Source of the DNA: an uncultured Lachnospiraceae bacterium
GTDB taxonomy: Bacteria; Bacillota; Clostridia; Lachnospirales; Lachnospiraceae
Direction of reading: 5' to 3'
NCBI GenBank assembly: GCA_947652925.1
Contig: CANTEW010000005.1
Span: 27,462 to 91,461, forward strand
Length of the DNA stretch: 64,000 nt
Under the pieces are notes generated by a model. The model saw only the letters and a list, made by a program, of their open reading frames with translations. It was not told the origin of the DNA and did not search any database. Numbering within the stretch: position 1 is the first letter of the stretch; the number at the start of each line of letters is the position of its first letter. Made by a program: the position numbers and the translations under genes. Below are positions 18,222-27,428 of this stretch, piece by piece.

Positions 18222-19394
18222 ATGTCCAACACAGAACTATTGGAAAAGCCTATGACTGTGGCTCCTATTAAGATCGCGGCCCTTGCAGGCTGCAGGACTC
18301 TCGCGAAAGAAGTCGACTCCAAATTAGTCCGGATGCGCAGGGAACTGACCGATCACGACAGATCCGGTATCCGCCTGCCAGGATACAGCGCGGACACGTT
18401 TCTGATCGATTGTGAATGTCCGCGTTTCGGCACCGGGGAAGGTAAAGCGTATATCAAGGAATCCGTGCGGGGGGTGGATCTTTTCATCATGGTGGATGTC
18501 ACCAACTACAGCCTGACCTACAGCGTCTGCGGCCATGAGAACCATATGTCCCCTGACAACCACTACCAGGATCTGAAACGGATCATCTCCGCTGCCAACG
18601 GCAAAGCCCACCGGATCAACGTGGTCATGCCTTTTTTGTACGAAGGACGGCAGCATAAGCGCTCCAACCGGGAATCCCTGGACTGTGCATTGGCTCTGCA
18701 GGAACTGTCCGATATGGGTGTCTCTAACATCCTCACCTTTGACGCCCACGACCCCAGGGTGCAGAACTCCATCCCCTTAAAAGGGTTTGACAGCTTCTTC
18801 CCCACCTACCAGTTCCTGAAAGCACTGATCAAAAACGTCCCTGATTTCCGTACAGACAACGATCACCTGATGATCATCAGCCCGGACGAAGGCGCCATGT
18901 CCAGAGCTGTATATTTTTCCAATATCCTGGGTGTGGATATGGGCATGTTCTATAAGCGGAGGGACTACTCCACCATCATAGGCGGCAAGAACCCCATCGT
19001 AGCCCATGAATTTCTGGGGGATTCTGTAGAAGGAAAAGATGTGGTCATCATCGACGACATGATCTCTTCCGGCGGGAGCATGCTGGACGTGGCCATCCAG
19101 TTAAAAGAGCGCAAGGCAGACCGCGTCTTCGTATGTACGACTTTCGGACTTTTCACCGACGGCCTTGCCAAATTCGATGAATATTATGAGAAAGGATATC
19201 TGTACAGGCTGATCACCACCAACCTGAATTACCGCATCCCGGAACTGCTGGAACGCCCCTATTACATCGAAGCAAATATGAGCAAATACTTAGCCAGCAT
19301 CATGAACAACATCAATCATGATGTGTCTGTGGAAGGGGTACGTTCCCATAACGATAAGATCATCCGACTGCTCGAAAAGACGAAGAGCCGCTGA
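18222..19394 (+). CDS. prs: Ribose-phosphate pyrophosphokinase, long form
   Basis: 390 residues, against about 315 for standard Prs. The enzyme makes PRPP from ribose 5-phosphate and ATP. The PRPP loop VVIIDDMISSGGSMLD is intact, and NVVMPFLYEGRQHKR and FDAHDPRVQN match the ATP/ribose phosphate regions. The N-terminal ~100 residues carry extra sequence relative to the standard form. Start at ATG 18222, with GGAGG six bases upstream. A single-gene unit with its own promoter and terminator. It may be a second, specialised paralogue beside a normal prs elsewhere; that cannot be tested here. Confidence 0.87.
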   Translation: MSNTELLEKPMTVAPIKIAALAGCRTLAKEVDSKLVRMRRELTDHDRSGIRLPGYSADTFLIDCECPRFGTGEGKAYIKESVRGVDLFIMVDVTNYSLTYSVCGHENHMSPDNHYQDLKRIISAANGKAHRINVVMPFLYEGRQHKRSNRESLDCALALQELSDMGVSNILTFDAHDPRVQNSIPLKGFDSFFPTYQFLKALIKNVPDFRTDNDHLMIISPDEGAMSRAVYFSNILGVDMGMFYKRRDYSTIIGGKNPIVAHEFLGDSVEGKDVVIIDDMISSGGSMLDVAIQLKERKADRVFVCTTFGLFTDGLAKFDEYYEKGYLYRLITTNLNYRIPELLERPYYIEANMSKYLASIMNNINHDVSVEGVRSHNDKIIRLLEKTKSR

Positions 19395-19410
19395 AGACAC
19401 AGCGGCTCTT
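19383..19410. terminator. Bidirectional terminator between prs and pgeF
   Basis: An 11-bp perfect stem (AAGAGCCGCTG / CAGCGGCTCTT) with loop AAGACA; the prs stop codon lies inside the stem. TTTC follows on the plus strand. Confidence 0.75.
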
Positions 19411-19414
19411 TCAT

Positions 19415-20278
19415 TTACAGACCTTCTTCCAAAGCCAAGAACGCTGCCAGATTCCCCCTCTTCCCCTTAGAAGCCCGATGGGAGAACAGAAACTGGGGAT
19501 TACAGCAAGTACACAGTCCCGGCAGGATGATCTTCTCTTCTCTCACCCCTGCCTCCAGGAAGATCTGCCTGTTGGCTTCCCAGAGATCCAGCTGATATTT
19601 CCCATCCGACTTCTGATAAAACAGATCGTCCCACAGCTCTTTGGCAAAAGCCTTTTCAAACTCTCCGATCACATCCCCGCTCACCTCATAACAATCCTGA
19701 CAGATCGAAGGGCCGATCGCCGTCACCAGATCCGCCGGGTCTGTGCCGTATTCCCGTTCCATGGCCTGCACCGTAGCCAGTCCGATCTTCTCTACCGTTC
19801 CTTTCCATCCGGAATGGGACAGCCCAATGGCTTTCTTCACCGGATCCACCAGATAAAGGGGTACGCAGTCTGCATAAAATGTCGCCAGCGTCAGCCCTGG
19901 GACATCCGTGACCAGCCCGTCCACATCCTGATAAGTCCTGGGCTTTGTCAGGCCGCACCCCTTGTCCTGTCCTGTGACCACGCGCACATGCGCCGTATGG
20001 GTCTGATCAGATGTGACGATGCTCTCCCAGTCAAAGCCGATGGCCTCTGCGATCCTCCGGTAATTCTCCCTGACCGCCCCTTCCTCATCACCTCTGGAAA
20101 AACTCAGGTTCATAGACGCGCAGACGCCTTTGCTCACACCGCCCAGACGGGTGCTGAAACCATGGCGCACCACCCCCGTCGCCTCCAGGCCGGGATAGGC
20201 CAGATAGACCACCTCTCCCGCCTGGCGCACCTGCATCCGGCGCTCTCCCCCGCTCTTCCATTTTATATCCATCTGCAT
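19415..20278 (-). CDS. pgeF: Peptidoglycan editing factor PgeF (laccase-domain, YfiH family)
   Basis: A 287-residue protein of the former DUF152 family. Metal/active-site blocks are visible: VTSDQTHTAHV, TFYADCVPLYL and GLSHSGWKG (His, Cys and His). Homologues remove wrongly placed L-Ser from peptidoglycan precursors, or act as purine nucleoside hydrolases/phosphorylases. ATG 20278 has an AAAGGGGAG site. It is the last gene of the rplS-lepB-rbgA-GH18-rnhB-yraN cluster. Confidence 0.88.
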   Translation of the reverse strand: MQMDIKWKSGGERRMQVRQAGEVVYLAYPGLEATGVVRHGFSTRLGGVSKGVCASMNLSFSRGDEEGAVRENYRRIAEAIGFDWESIVTSDQTHTAHVRVVTGQDKGCGLTKPRTYQDVDGLVTDVPGLTLATFYADCVPLYLVDPVKKAIGLSHSGWKGTVEKIGLATVQAMEREYGTDPADLVTAIGPSICQDCYEVSGDVIGEFEKAFAKELWDDLFYQKSDGKYQLDLWEANRQIFLEAGVREEKIILPGLCTCCNPQFLFSHRASKGKRGNLAAFLALEEGL

Positions 20279-20296
20279 GATAGCATCTCCCCTTTC

Positions 20297-20662
20297 TTAC
20301 CAAGGCTTCCCATAACAAAGATCGAAAGCGTTTTTCACCAATGTGATCTCTCCTCCATCTATCCCCACCACGTCAAATCTGCAGGGCGTGTCCTCCGCTA
20401 TCCGCCGCTGCATCCTGTAATGGAGCGCCGCCCGGCAGATCCGCCGCTGCTTCTGGAGGCCCACCGCCTCCAATGACCCGCCCCGGGCGCCGTCCCTGCG
20501 GTATTTCACTTCTATAAAGACCAGATAACATCCGTCCCATCCGATGATATCGATCTCACCCCTGGCATACTGGTAATTCCTCTCCACGATCCGATATCCC
20601 TGTCCCGCGAGAAATCCCGCCGCCCGTTCCTCGTAGCGGCTCCCCAGCTCTCGTTTATCCAT
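20297..20662 (-). CDS. YraN/UPF0102 family nuclease-like protein
   Basis: A 121-residue protein with the PD-(D/E)XK-like core REYEERA... EIDIIGWDG ... VFIEVKYR, the normal size and motif set of UPF0102. The family is Holliday-resolvase-like, with no settled role. The ATG lies inside the end of rnhB (8-base overlap) and has a GGAGGAGG site, so translation is coupled to rnhB. Confidence 0.88.
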   Translation of the reverse strand: MDKRELGSRYEERAAGFLAGQGYRIVERNYQYARGEIDIIGWDGCYLVFIEVKYRRDGARGGSLEAVGLQKQRRICRAALHYRMQRRIAEDTPCRFDVVGIDGGEITLVKNAFDLCYGKPW

Positions 20663-21434
20663 CTGCCTCCTCCGGGATGCCCTTGAGATTTTTCAAAAAA
20701 CTCCTGCGGTGTATCGGGCTTGGTCCGTATCTGCGCAATGCCTCCAGATGGGCGGCGCTGCCATATCCTTTATGGGAAGCAAAACCATACTGGGGCATCT
20801 CCTTATCATACTCGACCATCAGCCTGTCCCTGGTCACTTTTGCCACGATGCTGGCCGCCGCGATGGACACGCTGCGGGCATCCCCGTGGATCAGCGGCAC
20901 CTGGGGGATATCCATACAGGGGATCGTGACCGCGTCATTCAAGAGGAGCTGGGGCTGGATCCTAAGTTTTCCCACTGCCTCCCGCATCGCCTCATATGTA
21001 GCCTGGAGGATATTGATCCCATCGATCCGGGACGGGCTGGCATACCCTACTCCCACAGCCAGGGCCTCTTCCAGGATCACCGCATAGAGTCCCTCCCTTT
21101 TCTTCGCCGATAATTTTTTGGAATCATCCAGATATAGGATCTGACAGTCTGGCGGCAGGATCACCGCCCCTGCCACCACCGGGCCTGCCAACGGGCCGCG
21201 TCCCGCTTCATCTACGCCGCAGAGGACTCCCACATGGGCGTATTTCCTCTCATATACCTGCATCTGACAGATCCTGTCTCTCTCCCGCTGTAACTTTTCC
21301 TGGATCTTTTGATATCTTCTCAGAAGATCGGCCACACCCTTGCGGCTGTCCTCCCGGTATTTTTCATAAAGGGCACCATAACTGTCCCCGGATGCCCGGG
21401 CAAATTCTTCCTGTATCTCCCGTATCGTCTTCAT
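20655..21434 (-). CDS. rnhB: Ribonuclease HII
   Basis: A 259-residue enzyme that cuts RNA in RNA-DNA hybrids and misincorporated ribonucleotides. The catalytic Asp-Glu pair is in GVDEAGRGPLAGPVV, with YLDDSKKLS and the later NDAVTIP / HGDARSVSIAAASI blocks. The ~70 N-terminal residues before the catalytic core form the substrate-binding extension common in Firmicutes. The ribosome site of ATG 21434 is weak. Confidence 0.93.
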   Translation of the reverse strand: MKTIREIQEEFARASGDSYGALYEKYREDSRKGVADLLRRYQKIQEKLQRERDRICQMQVYERKYAHVGVLCGVDEAGRGPLAGPVVAGAVILPPDCQILYLDDSKKLSAKKREGLYAVILEEALAVGVGYASPSRIDGINILQATYEAMREAVGKLRIQPQLLLNDAVTIPCMDIPQVPLIHGDARSVSIAAASIVAKVTRDRLMVEYDKEMPQYGFASHKGYGSAAHLEALRRYGPSPIHRRSFLKNLKGIPEEADG

Positions 21435-21448
21435 TTTTTACATTATCC

Positions 21449-22588
21449 CTACTCTTTCCGGATCAAAAACGTATCTTCCAGCGCCAGCCAGTTGGCCCTC
21501 CACCAGCGCATGATCTGCCAGTAGCCCATCCCCTGCAGCCCGTAGTCTTCCACCAGGCGGAATTTTGCCGCCAGGCTGCGCACATCCTCAAACCATACTT
21601 CATGCTCCACCTCTTCCTGCCAATAGCGGAAATACGGGGACTGAGCCGTCTCATCGTATTGGATGCGCGCATAATGGTCCACCGCGATCTGCACCGCCTC
21701 CACATTCCCTATGGTATTTGCCACTGTCACATTGGGCACGAAGGGCAGCGGCCAATCATATCCATAGTTTGGGATGCCCAGGCGTATCTTAGCCGCCGGT
21801 ATCTCGGCGACCGCGTACCGGACCACCTGCTCCACCCTATCGATCGGAGCCACTGCCATATTAGGGCCATATTTATAACCCCATTCATAAGTCATCAGCA
21901 ATACGCTGTCCGCGATGGCCCCTAACGCCGGATAATCTTTCCCCTCATAGAGGAGCCCTCTCTGGTCTGCAGAAGTCTTGGGCGCCAGCGCGATGCTCAC
22001 CTGGAACCCCAGCTCATGGACGATCGCCGCCGTCCGCCGGACAAATTCTGTAAAAGCATCTCTGTCTTCCCCGCGTATGTACTCAAAATCGATGTCCACA
22101 CCGCCATAGCCCTTTTCTTTCATCGTCCTGGCCAGTTCCAGGATGAGCCGGTCCCCGGCTTCCGGATCCCATACTACAGAGGTGATCAGGGCGTTATTGA
22201 ACCTGCCTTGTTCATCAAGGGGTGTGAGTGTGAGAAAAGGGACGACCGACTGGGTGCGGCACATCTCGATCATCCAGCTCTCTTCTGTCCCCGGCGGGAT
22301 CAGCCAGCCTTCTTCTGTAAATCCATAAGAAAATATAGGGAGTTCTGTCAAAAAAGGAAGTGTCTGCCCCAACACCCAGGGGCTGATATACGGATAAGCA
22401 TAGCCTGAGACCTGAGCCTGTGTGCGTTCTTTAGATAGGCCGTACGTGGGGACATAGAGTGCCTGACCGATGGCCAGCTTATAAGGATAGACCAGTTGGT
22501 TATCGTAGATCAGTGATTCTTCGGGGATGCCATAGATCTGGGCTATAGCATCCACCGTTTCCCCTTCTGTGACCACATGGATCTGCAT
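21449..22588 (-). CDS. LysM plus glycoside hydrolase 18 protein (YaaH/SleL-like)
   Basis: 379 residues. One LysM peptidoglycan-binding domain at residues 1-46 (VTEGETVDAIAQIYGI ... ALYVPTYG), then a GH18 barrel with the catalytic block GGVDIDFEY (Glu as acid/base). No signal peptide is visible, as in spore-coat YaaH/SleL enzymes that act on cortex peptidoglycan during germination, so a spore role is likely. It lies between rbgA and rnhB. Confidence 0.85.
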   Translation of the reverse strand: MQIHVVTEGETVDAIAQIYGIPEESLIYDNQLVYPYKLAIGQALYVPTYGLSKERTQAQVSGYAYPYISPWVLGQTLPFLTELPIFSYGFTEEGWLIPPGTEESWMIEMCRTQSVVPFLTLTPLDEQGRFNNALITSVVWDPEAGDRLILELARTMKEKGYGGVDIDFEYIRGEDRDAFTEFVRRTAAIVHELGFQVSIALAPKTSADQRGLLYEGKDYPALGAIADSVLLMTYEWGYKYGPNMAVAPIDRVEQVVRYAVAEIPAAKIRLGIPNYGYDWPLPFVPNVTVANTIGNVEAVQIAVDHYARIQYDETAQSPYFRYWQEEVEHEVWFEDVRSLAAKFRLVEDYGLQGMGYWQIMRWWRANWLALEDTFLIRKE

Positions 22589-22671
22589 AAATGATCTACC
22601 GCCTGCGATCTAGATTGGAATATATCTTTATGCAGAGGTACAAGGATGATAGAACCTGCCCTCACAAAAAT

Positions 22672-23505
22672 TCATTCCAGAGTGATCCGCCCCAGCCTCC
22701 CGCTCCGGAACTCATCCATCAACAGCCTGGCTGCTTTTGTATGATCCAGATCGCCGCCCTTTTTCAGACAATTGCGCTCCCGGGCGATATCTCCCAGGAT
22801 ATCTGCAGGATCCCCGTCCTCCTTGGTCTTGTAGCGTTCCTGCAAGATCCCCGGATAAGCTCCTTTCAGGTAAAGGATGAGCTTGAGCGTCAATCCATCC
22901 ATATCCACGATCTCATCTTTTACAGAGCCGATCATGGCCAGCCGTTCTCCCACCTGCGGGTCGTCAAACTTGGGCCATAAGATCCCCGGCGTGTCAAGGA
23001 GTTCTACGTTTTTATCCAGCCTGATCCACTGTTTGCCTTTCGTAACGCCTGGACGGTCCCCTGTCTTTGTACAGGCTTTCCCGGCAAAAGTATTGATAAA
23101 TGTGGATTTCCCCACATTGGGTATGCCGACCACCATCGCCCGTATGGGCCTGTTCTTGATCCCGCGCCGCCTGTCCCTCTCCAGTTTCTCCTTACACGCC
23201 TCCCTGATCATCGTATGGATGACTTTCAGACCTGCACGGCTCCGGGCGTCCGCCATGACTGTATAAAAACCTTTTTCCTGAAAATAAGCGCCCCACTCCT
23301 GGTTTTTCCTCGCATCTGCCAGATCCGCCTTATTCAACAGGATCAAGCGGGACTTTTGCTGCCCCAGCTGATCGATATCCGGATTCCGGCTGCTCAGAGG
23401 AGCGCGCGCATCCACCAATTCAATGATCAGATCGATCAGCTTGATATTTTCCTGCATCATCCGTCTGGCTTTCGTCATATGCCCTGGATACCATTGTAGA
23501 TCCAT
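22672..23505 (-). CDS. rbgA: Ribosome biogenesis GTPase RbgA (YlqF)
   Basis: A 277-residue circularly permuted GTPase for late 50S assembly. The motif order G4-G1-G3 is seen: LLNKADLAD first, then GIPNVGKSTF, then DTPGILWPK. The N-terminal WYPGHMTKA and a C-terminal helical domain are typical. ATG with AAAGGCAGG. It follows lepB, the usual Firmicute order. Confidence 0.93.
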   Translation of the reverse strand: MDLQWYPGHMTKARRMMQENIKLIDLIIELVDARAPLSSRNPDIDQLGQQKSRLILLNKADLADARKNQEWGAYFQEKGFYTVMADARSRAGLKVIHTMIREACKEKLERDRRRGIKNRPIRAMVVGIPNVGKSTFINTFAGKACTKTGDRPGVTKGKQWIRLDKNVELLDTPGILWPKFDDPQVGERLAMIGSVKDEIVDMDGLTLKLILYLKGAYPGILQERYKTKEDGDPADILGDIARERNCLKKGGDLDHTKAARLLMDEFRSGRLGRITLE

Positions 23506-23523
23506 AACTGCCTGCCTTTCTCT

Positions 23524-24096
23524 CTACTCTTTCACAAAACCCATCTTCTTGAACGGCGCCGCCACAAACCACAGTTCGCCCTCGATATATTTTTTCTGGA
23601 CGTTCCCCACATCCCCATACCGGCTGTCGTCGCTGTTATTCCGGTTGTCGCCCAGTACAAAATACTCACCTGCTTGTAAAGTGATCTCTTCCTCTGCCAG
23701 CCCTGGATTGCTGATGCTGGGAAGATCCCGCCCCTCTTTATACGTCTCCCCGTTTATGAGGATCTGCCCATCCTTGATCTGTATCGTCTCCCCGGGAAGC
23801 CCGATCACACGTTTGATATGCAGGCTGGCCTCAGCTTTCGGACTGATCTTGAAAGCTATGATGTCCCCGCGCTTTGGGTTCCCCAGCTTATACACCATCC
23901 TGTTGATAAAGAAACGGTCCCCTGCTGCCAGCGTAGGCTCCATAGAGCCCTCCTGCATAGTCACCGACTGGAAAAAAAAGATCGCCACCACCACCGCACA
24001 GGCCAGCACCACCGCCACTTGAAAGACCCATACCAGGATGCTCTTTGCAAGCTCCCCCTCGAATAAAGATCTTGCGCTCGATAATCTCCCTGCCAT
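23524..24096 (-). CDS. lepB: Signal peptidase I
   Basis: A 190-residue type-I signal peptidase: one N-terminal membrane helix (about residues 20-42), then the external catalytic domain. The nucleophile Ser is in QEGSMEPTL (~residue 51), the general base Lys in LHIKRVIGLPGE, and the GDNRNNSDDSRYG box is complete. It removes signal peptides from exported proteins such as those encoded at 24614-27406 and 41061-42017. ATG with GGAGGG. Confidence 0.94.
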   Translation of the reverse strand: MAGRLSSARSLFEGELAKSILVWVFQVAVVLACAVVVAIFFFQSVTMQEGSMEPTLAAGDRFFINRMVYKLGNPKRGDIIAFKISPKAEASLHIKRVIGLPGETIQIKDGQILINGETYKEGRDLPSISNPGLAEEEITLQAGEYFVLGDNRNNSDDSRYGDVGNVQKKYIEGELWFVAAPFKKMGFVKE

Positions 24097-24135
24097 GTCC
24101 CTGCCCTCCAGAAAATATCTCTATATAGAAATACA

Positions 24136-24157
24136 AGGGGCTGTTCCCACAGCCCCT
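24136..24157 (-). terminator. Terminator after rplS
   Basis: AGGGGCTGT, 4-base loop, ACAGCCCCT (9-bp stem), followed on the minus strand by TTGTATTTC. Partial read-through to lepB is expected. Confidence 0.65.
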
Positions 24158-24165
24158 CAGATCCG

Positions 24166-24516
24166 CTACCTCACTACCCGCTCTTTTACTTTTGCACGTT
24201 TACCTACACGGCCTCTCAAGTAATTCAGTTTTGCCCTCCTTACTTTACCGTATCTGACAACTTCGACTTTCTCCACATTCGGTGAGTGGACGGGCCAGGT
24301 CTTTTCCACTCCGATCCCGCTGGAAGACTTCCTGACTGTAAATGTCTCTCTGTTGCCGCCATTCTGCCTTTTCAGCACTGTACCTTCGAATACCTGGATC
24401 CTCTCGCGCGCACCCTCTTTGATCTTCGCATGGACCCTTACAGTATCGCCTACACGAAATTCCGGCGGCTGCTCTTTCAACTGTGTAGCTTCGATCTTCC
24501 TGATGATCTCATTCAT
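24166..24516 (-). CDS. rplS: 50S ribosomal protein L19
   Basis: A 116-residue ribosomal protein at the 30S-50S interface. [28 protein letters not shown] and the C-terminal [20 protein letters not shown] are diagnostic. ATG with AAAGGAG. Own promoter at 24608-24636. The ~85-base leader has a TACAGG/CCTGTA hairpin (24554-24571) that might be an L19-type autoregulatory leader, but I cannot confirm this. It is not preceded by trmD/rimM as in many genomes. Confidence 0.96.
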   Translation of the reverse strand: MNEIIRKIEATQLKEQPPEFRVGDTVRVHAKIKEGARERIQVFEGTVLKRQNGGNRETFTVRKSSSGIGVEKTWPVHSPNVEKVEVVRYGKVRRAKLNYLRGRVGKRAKVKERVVR

Positions 24517-24607
24517 CTGTCTTCTCTCCTTTATACATTGTGGATGTTCTTAATACAGGCTCTTCCCTGTAAAAGAGGACCATCTCATCGTTTTCATAAC
24601 AAAGGCG

Positions 24608-24636
24608 ATTATACTACAAATGACTGGGTTTGACAA
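24608..24636 (-). promoter_or_regulatory. rplS promoter overlapping the end of the upstream gene
   Basis: On the minus strand TTGTCA (24631-24636), 17-base spacer, TATAAT (24608-24613). The -35 box and spacer lie inside the last codons of the gene ending at 24614, so no terminator separates the two units. Confidence 0.8.
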
Positions 24637-27406
24637 GCCTTTTTGTGTATACGCTCTTTTTCCCCGACCAGTCAGAATATAGCTTTCTATCCTTCCCAGC
24701 CGTTTTCACATTTTTATATGTGCGGATCCGGACGTAGTATCTCTTTTTTCCTTTTAGCTTGGTGATGTTCTTTGCGGCGGCGTTCTTTTTGGCTGTGACA
24801 GTCCTGGCTGTCTTTCCTTTAAAGTTCTTATCCAGGCAATACTGGATCTGGTAGCCGTCTATCTGGGCCGTCTGCTTTTTCCATGTCACCCGGATGCCTT
24901 TGGAGCGAGCTGTCACCTTCTTTAAACTGGATCCTTTGGGTCTGATGGTAAAGGCCGCCGTCATCCGCCCGCTGTATCTCCCACGGAGGGTGGCCGTGAC
25001 TGTATAGACTCCCGGATCCTTTCGCCCTGCAGGATAACTGATCTGATGATCCGTCTCTGCTGTCAGCGCTCTCCCCATCCTGTCTCTCACGGTCACAGAG
25101 GGTGTCTTGGCCTTGCCGTCATAGATAAACTCTGTTTTACTCAAGATGAGCTTTTTGGGTCTTGCAATGACCGCCACATCTCCGACATCTGAACATACAC
25201 TGCATACGTACCGCACCTGCCCATCCTTTTTTATAGTCGCCGGGACGGACTCTCTTTCATACTGATGCCCGGTCGCACGGATCCTCTCTACATATATATC
25301 CCCGCAACTACAAGTGTAGGTCCTGGATCCATCTCCCTCACAAGTGGCCTCCTCGGTCACACTGCTCTGATATATGTGTTCGTGGCTCCCCTGACTCCCG
25401 GTGGCAGGGATCGATCCCTGTTCCCTCAGGATCTTTCCACAGACACCGCAGTGGCTCCCTTCTGTCTTGCCTTCCGCTGTCTCCGTCGGCTCCACCGCAG
25501 GATCTATCACTTCCTGATGGCCCGTCGCAGGGATCTCTTCTGTATAGCTGGCTCCACAGGTGCAGGTATAAGTCCTGAGCCCCGGCTCCTCACAGGCAGC
25601 TTCTTTAGTCACGCTGCTCTGATATACGTGTTCATGGCCTTCCTGCCCTCCTGTAGCTGGGATCGGCTCCTGTTCCCTTAAGACCTTTCCACAGACACCG
25701 CAGTGGCTCCCTTCTGTCTTGCCCTCCGTTGTCTCCGTCGGCTCCACCGCGGGATCTATCACTTCCTGATGGCCCGTCGCAGGGATCCCCTCTGTATAGC
25801 TGGCTCCACAGGTGCAGGTATAGGTCCTGAGCCCCGGCTCCTCACAGGCGGCTCCTTTGGTCACACTGCTCTGATATACGTGTTCATGGCCTTCCTGCCC
25901 TCCTGTGGCTGGGATCGGCTCCTGTGCCCTTAAGACCTTTCCACAGACACTGCAATGGCTCCCTTCCGTCTTGCCTTCCTCTGTCTCCGTCGGCTCCACC
26001 GCGGGATCTGTCACTTCCCGATGGCCCGTCGCAGGGATCTCTTCCATATATCCGGCACCACACTCACAGATGATGTCCCGGAGCCCTGTACTCTCACAGG
26101 CGGCCTCCTTTTCCACTTTTTCCTGGTATCCATGTGAATGTCCTACACTCCCACATACTGTCCAGGCCTTTGCACTATGACTATATCTCAGTCCAAAGCC
26201 ATTATCCAGGCTTTTTTGTGCCAGCACAAAACTCTGCTCTGCTCCGATCTGCACATCTGCATAAATATACTCTTTGGTCACCGGGATCCCTGGGAACAGC
26301 TTACTCTTGGTCTGGAACTGCGTAGTCCCTGTGATATCCCCATAGACCGTCAATGACCCATTCGCATGCAGCACGAGTATCCCGCGCTCTCCTGCTGTAT
26401 CCTCTTCTCCGGCAAAGTCTCCTGCCACCGCCACATTCAAATTTTCCGCTTCGTTAAGATCCAGGCAGGCTCCGCGCAGCAGAGTGAGATCATGCAAATT
26501 TCCTGTTTTCAGGCTCATATGCGCTTTATCTGTCAACACAACACGCCCGATATCATTGAGCATTGCCCCTTGCAAGGTCATCCCCCCGCTCATCGTCAGG
26601 GTCGTATCTGCATTTCCGTAAAAAAGTTTTGTCATCACATACTGATCCTGCCCTCCAGCCAGCTTGATCTCTGACTGGGTATTCCAGCTTGCATCCACCT
26701 CTTCCTGGACAGTCGCTTTCGCATCCAACTCCAGCACAGCCCTTCCCATATAAGGGACATTTCCATCCTCTCCAGCTGGATGCCCCATATAGATCGACTT
26801 GAACATGGTCTTGTCATTGGAGTTCCTCACCGTCAAAGAGGCAGCGTCACCTATATCTGAACCGGGATAACCTCCTGCATATACAGTGGGGAGCAATTCC
26901 TCCTCAGTGCCTGTTATAGCTCCCCCGCTGGTATTTCCCGCCCGGTATGTATGTACGTTATCCAAGATGAGACTGTGCCCCGCCAGGAAGATCTCCCGGT
27001 GCGGAACGCTCCCCAGCGCATCACTGGATGAAAAAGTCAGTTCCACATCTTTGAAGCAGACACCGTCGCCCTCCAGCTGGATAGGGCTCCGGCAAGTGAT
27101 CGAACCCCCTGCCGCCCCCTGTACCACCGTATCACCCGGCACCATCACCGGGCGCATCCTGCCGTCTGGATCCGCTCCGTTATCTATCGTGATAGACGCT
27201 GTCACCGTGATCGGGCTCTGCCGCTGCCTCAGAGCTTCCTTGAACGCCTCTTCTGTAGAAACTGTGGCGCCCACACCAGCTTCCCTGCTGACCTCTTCCC
27301 GGTGGGCATCCATCTGCACTCCTGCCCACACCGGCATCTGTGCCCCGCCCACCGCCACGGCCACCGCCGTCAAGATGCCTAATGATGTCCTGATCATCTT
27401 CCTCAT
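24614..27406 (-). CDS. Large secreted repeat protein with Fn3-like C-terminus
   Basis: 930 residues. A signal peptide (residues 1-28: MRKMIRTSLG, hydrophobic core, AWAG-like cleavage site) shows export. Residues ~50-420 form a beta-rich domain, probably adhesin or carbohydrate-related. Residues 423-750 hold four copies of an 84-residue Cys-paired repeat. From ~750 comes a bacterial Ig-like segment (FIYDGKAKTPSVTV) and from ~826 a fibronectin-III-like domain (IRVTWKKQTAQIDGYQIQY). No LPxTG motif is seen, so it is released or held non-covalently. Repeats 2 and 3 are nearly identical. Function unknown. Confidence 0.8.
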   Translation of the reverse strand: MRKMIRTSLGILTAVAVAVGGAQMPVWAGVQMDAHREEVSREAGVGATVSTEEAFKEALRQRQSPITVTASITIDNGADPDGRMRPVMVPGDTVVQGAAGGSITCRSPIQLEGDGVCFKDVELTFSSSDALGSVPHREIFLAGHSLILDNVHTYRAGNTSGGAITGTEEELLPTVYAGGYPGSDIGDAASLTVRNSNDKTMFKSIYMGHPAGEDGNVPYMGRAVLELDAKATVQEEVDASWNTQSEIKLAGGQDQYVMTKLFYGNADTTLTMSGGMTLQGAMLNDIGRVVLTDKAHMSLKTGNLHDLTLLRGACLDLNEAENLNVAVAGDFAGEEDTAGERGILVLHANGSLTVYGDITGTTQFQTKSKLFPGIPVTKEYIYADVQIGAEQSFVLAQKSLDNGFGLRYSHSAKAWTVCGSVGHSHGYQEKVEKEAACESTGLRDIICECGAGYMEEIPATGHREVTDPAVEPTETEEGKTEGSHCSVCGKVLRAQEPIPATGGQEGHEHVYQSSVTKGAACEEPGLRTYTCTCGASYTEGIPATGHQEVIDPAVEPTETTEGKTEGSHCGVCGKVLREQEPIPATGGQEGHEHVYQSSVTKEAACEEPGLRTYTCTCGASYTEEIPATGHQEVIDPAVEPTETAEGKTEGSHCGVCGKILREQGSIPATGSQGSHEHIYQSSVTEEATCEGDGSRTYTCSCGDIYVERIRATGHQYERESVPATIKKDGQVRYVCSVCSDVGDVAVIARPKKLILSKTEFIYDGKAKTPSVTVRDRMGRALTAETDHQISYPAGRKDPGVYTVTATLRGRYSGRMTAAFTIRPKGSSLKKVTARSKGIRVTWKKQTAQIDGYQIQYCLDKNFKGKTARTVTAKKNAAAKNITKLKGKKRYYVRIRTYKNVKTAGKDRKLYSDWSGKKSVYTKRLVKPSHL
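25157..26140 (-). repeat. Four tandem 252-bp repeats coding 84-residue modules
   Basis: Modules begin at residues 423, 507, 591 and 675 of the surrounding protein, an exact 84-residue period. Each has a His-x-His start, CTCGASYTE-type and HCGVCGK cysteine pairs, and the phrase IPATGHQEVIDPAVEPTE. Copies 2 and 3 differ little; copy 4 is truncated and diverged. Confidence 0.9.
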
Positions 27407-27428
27407 ATCGTCCTCCTTTTCTTATACC

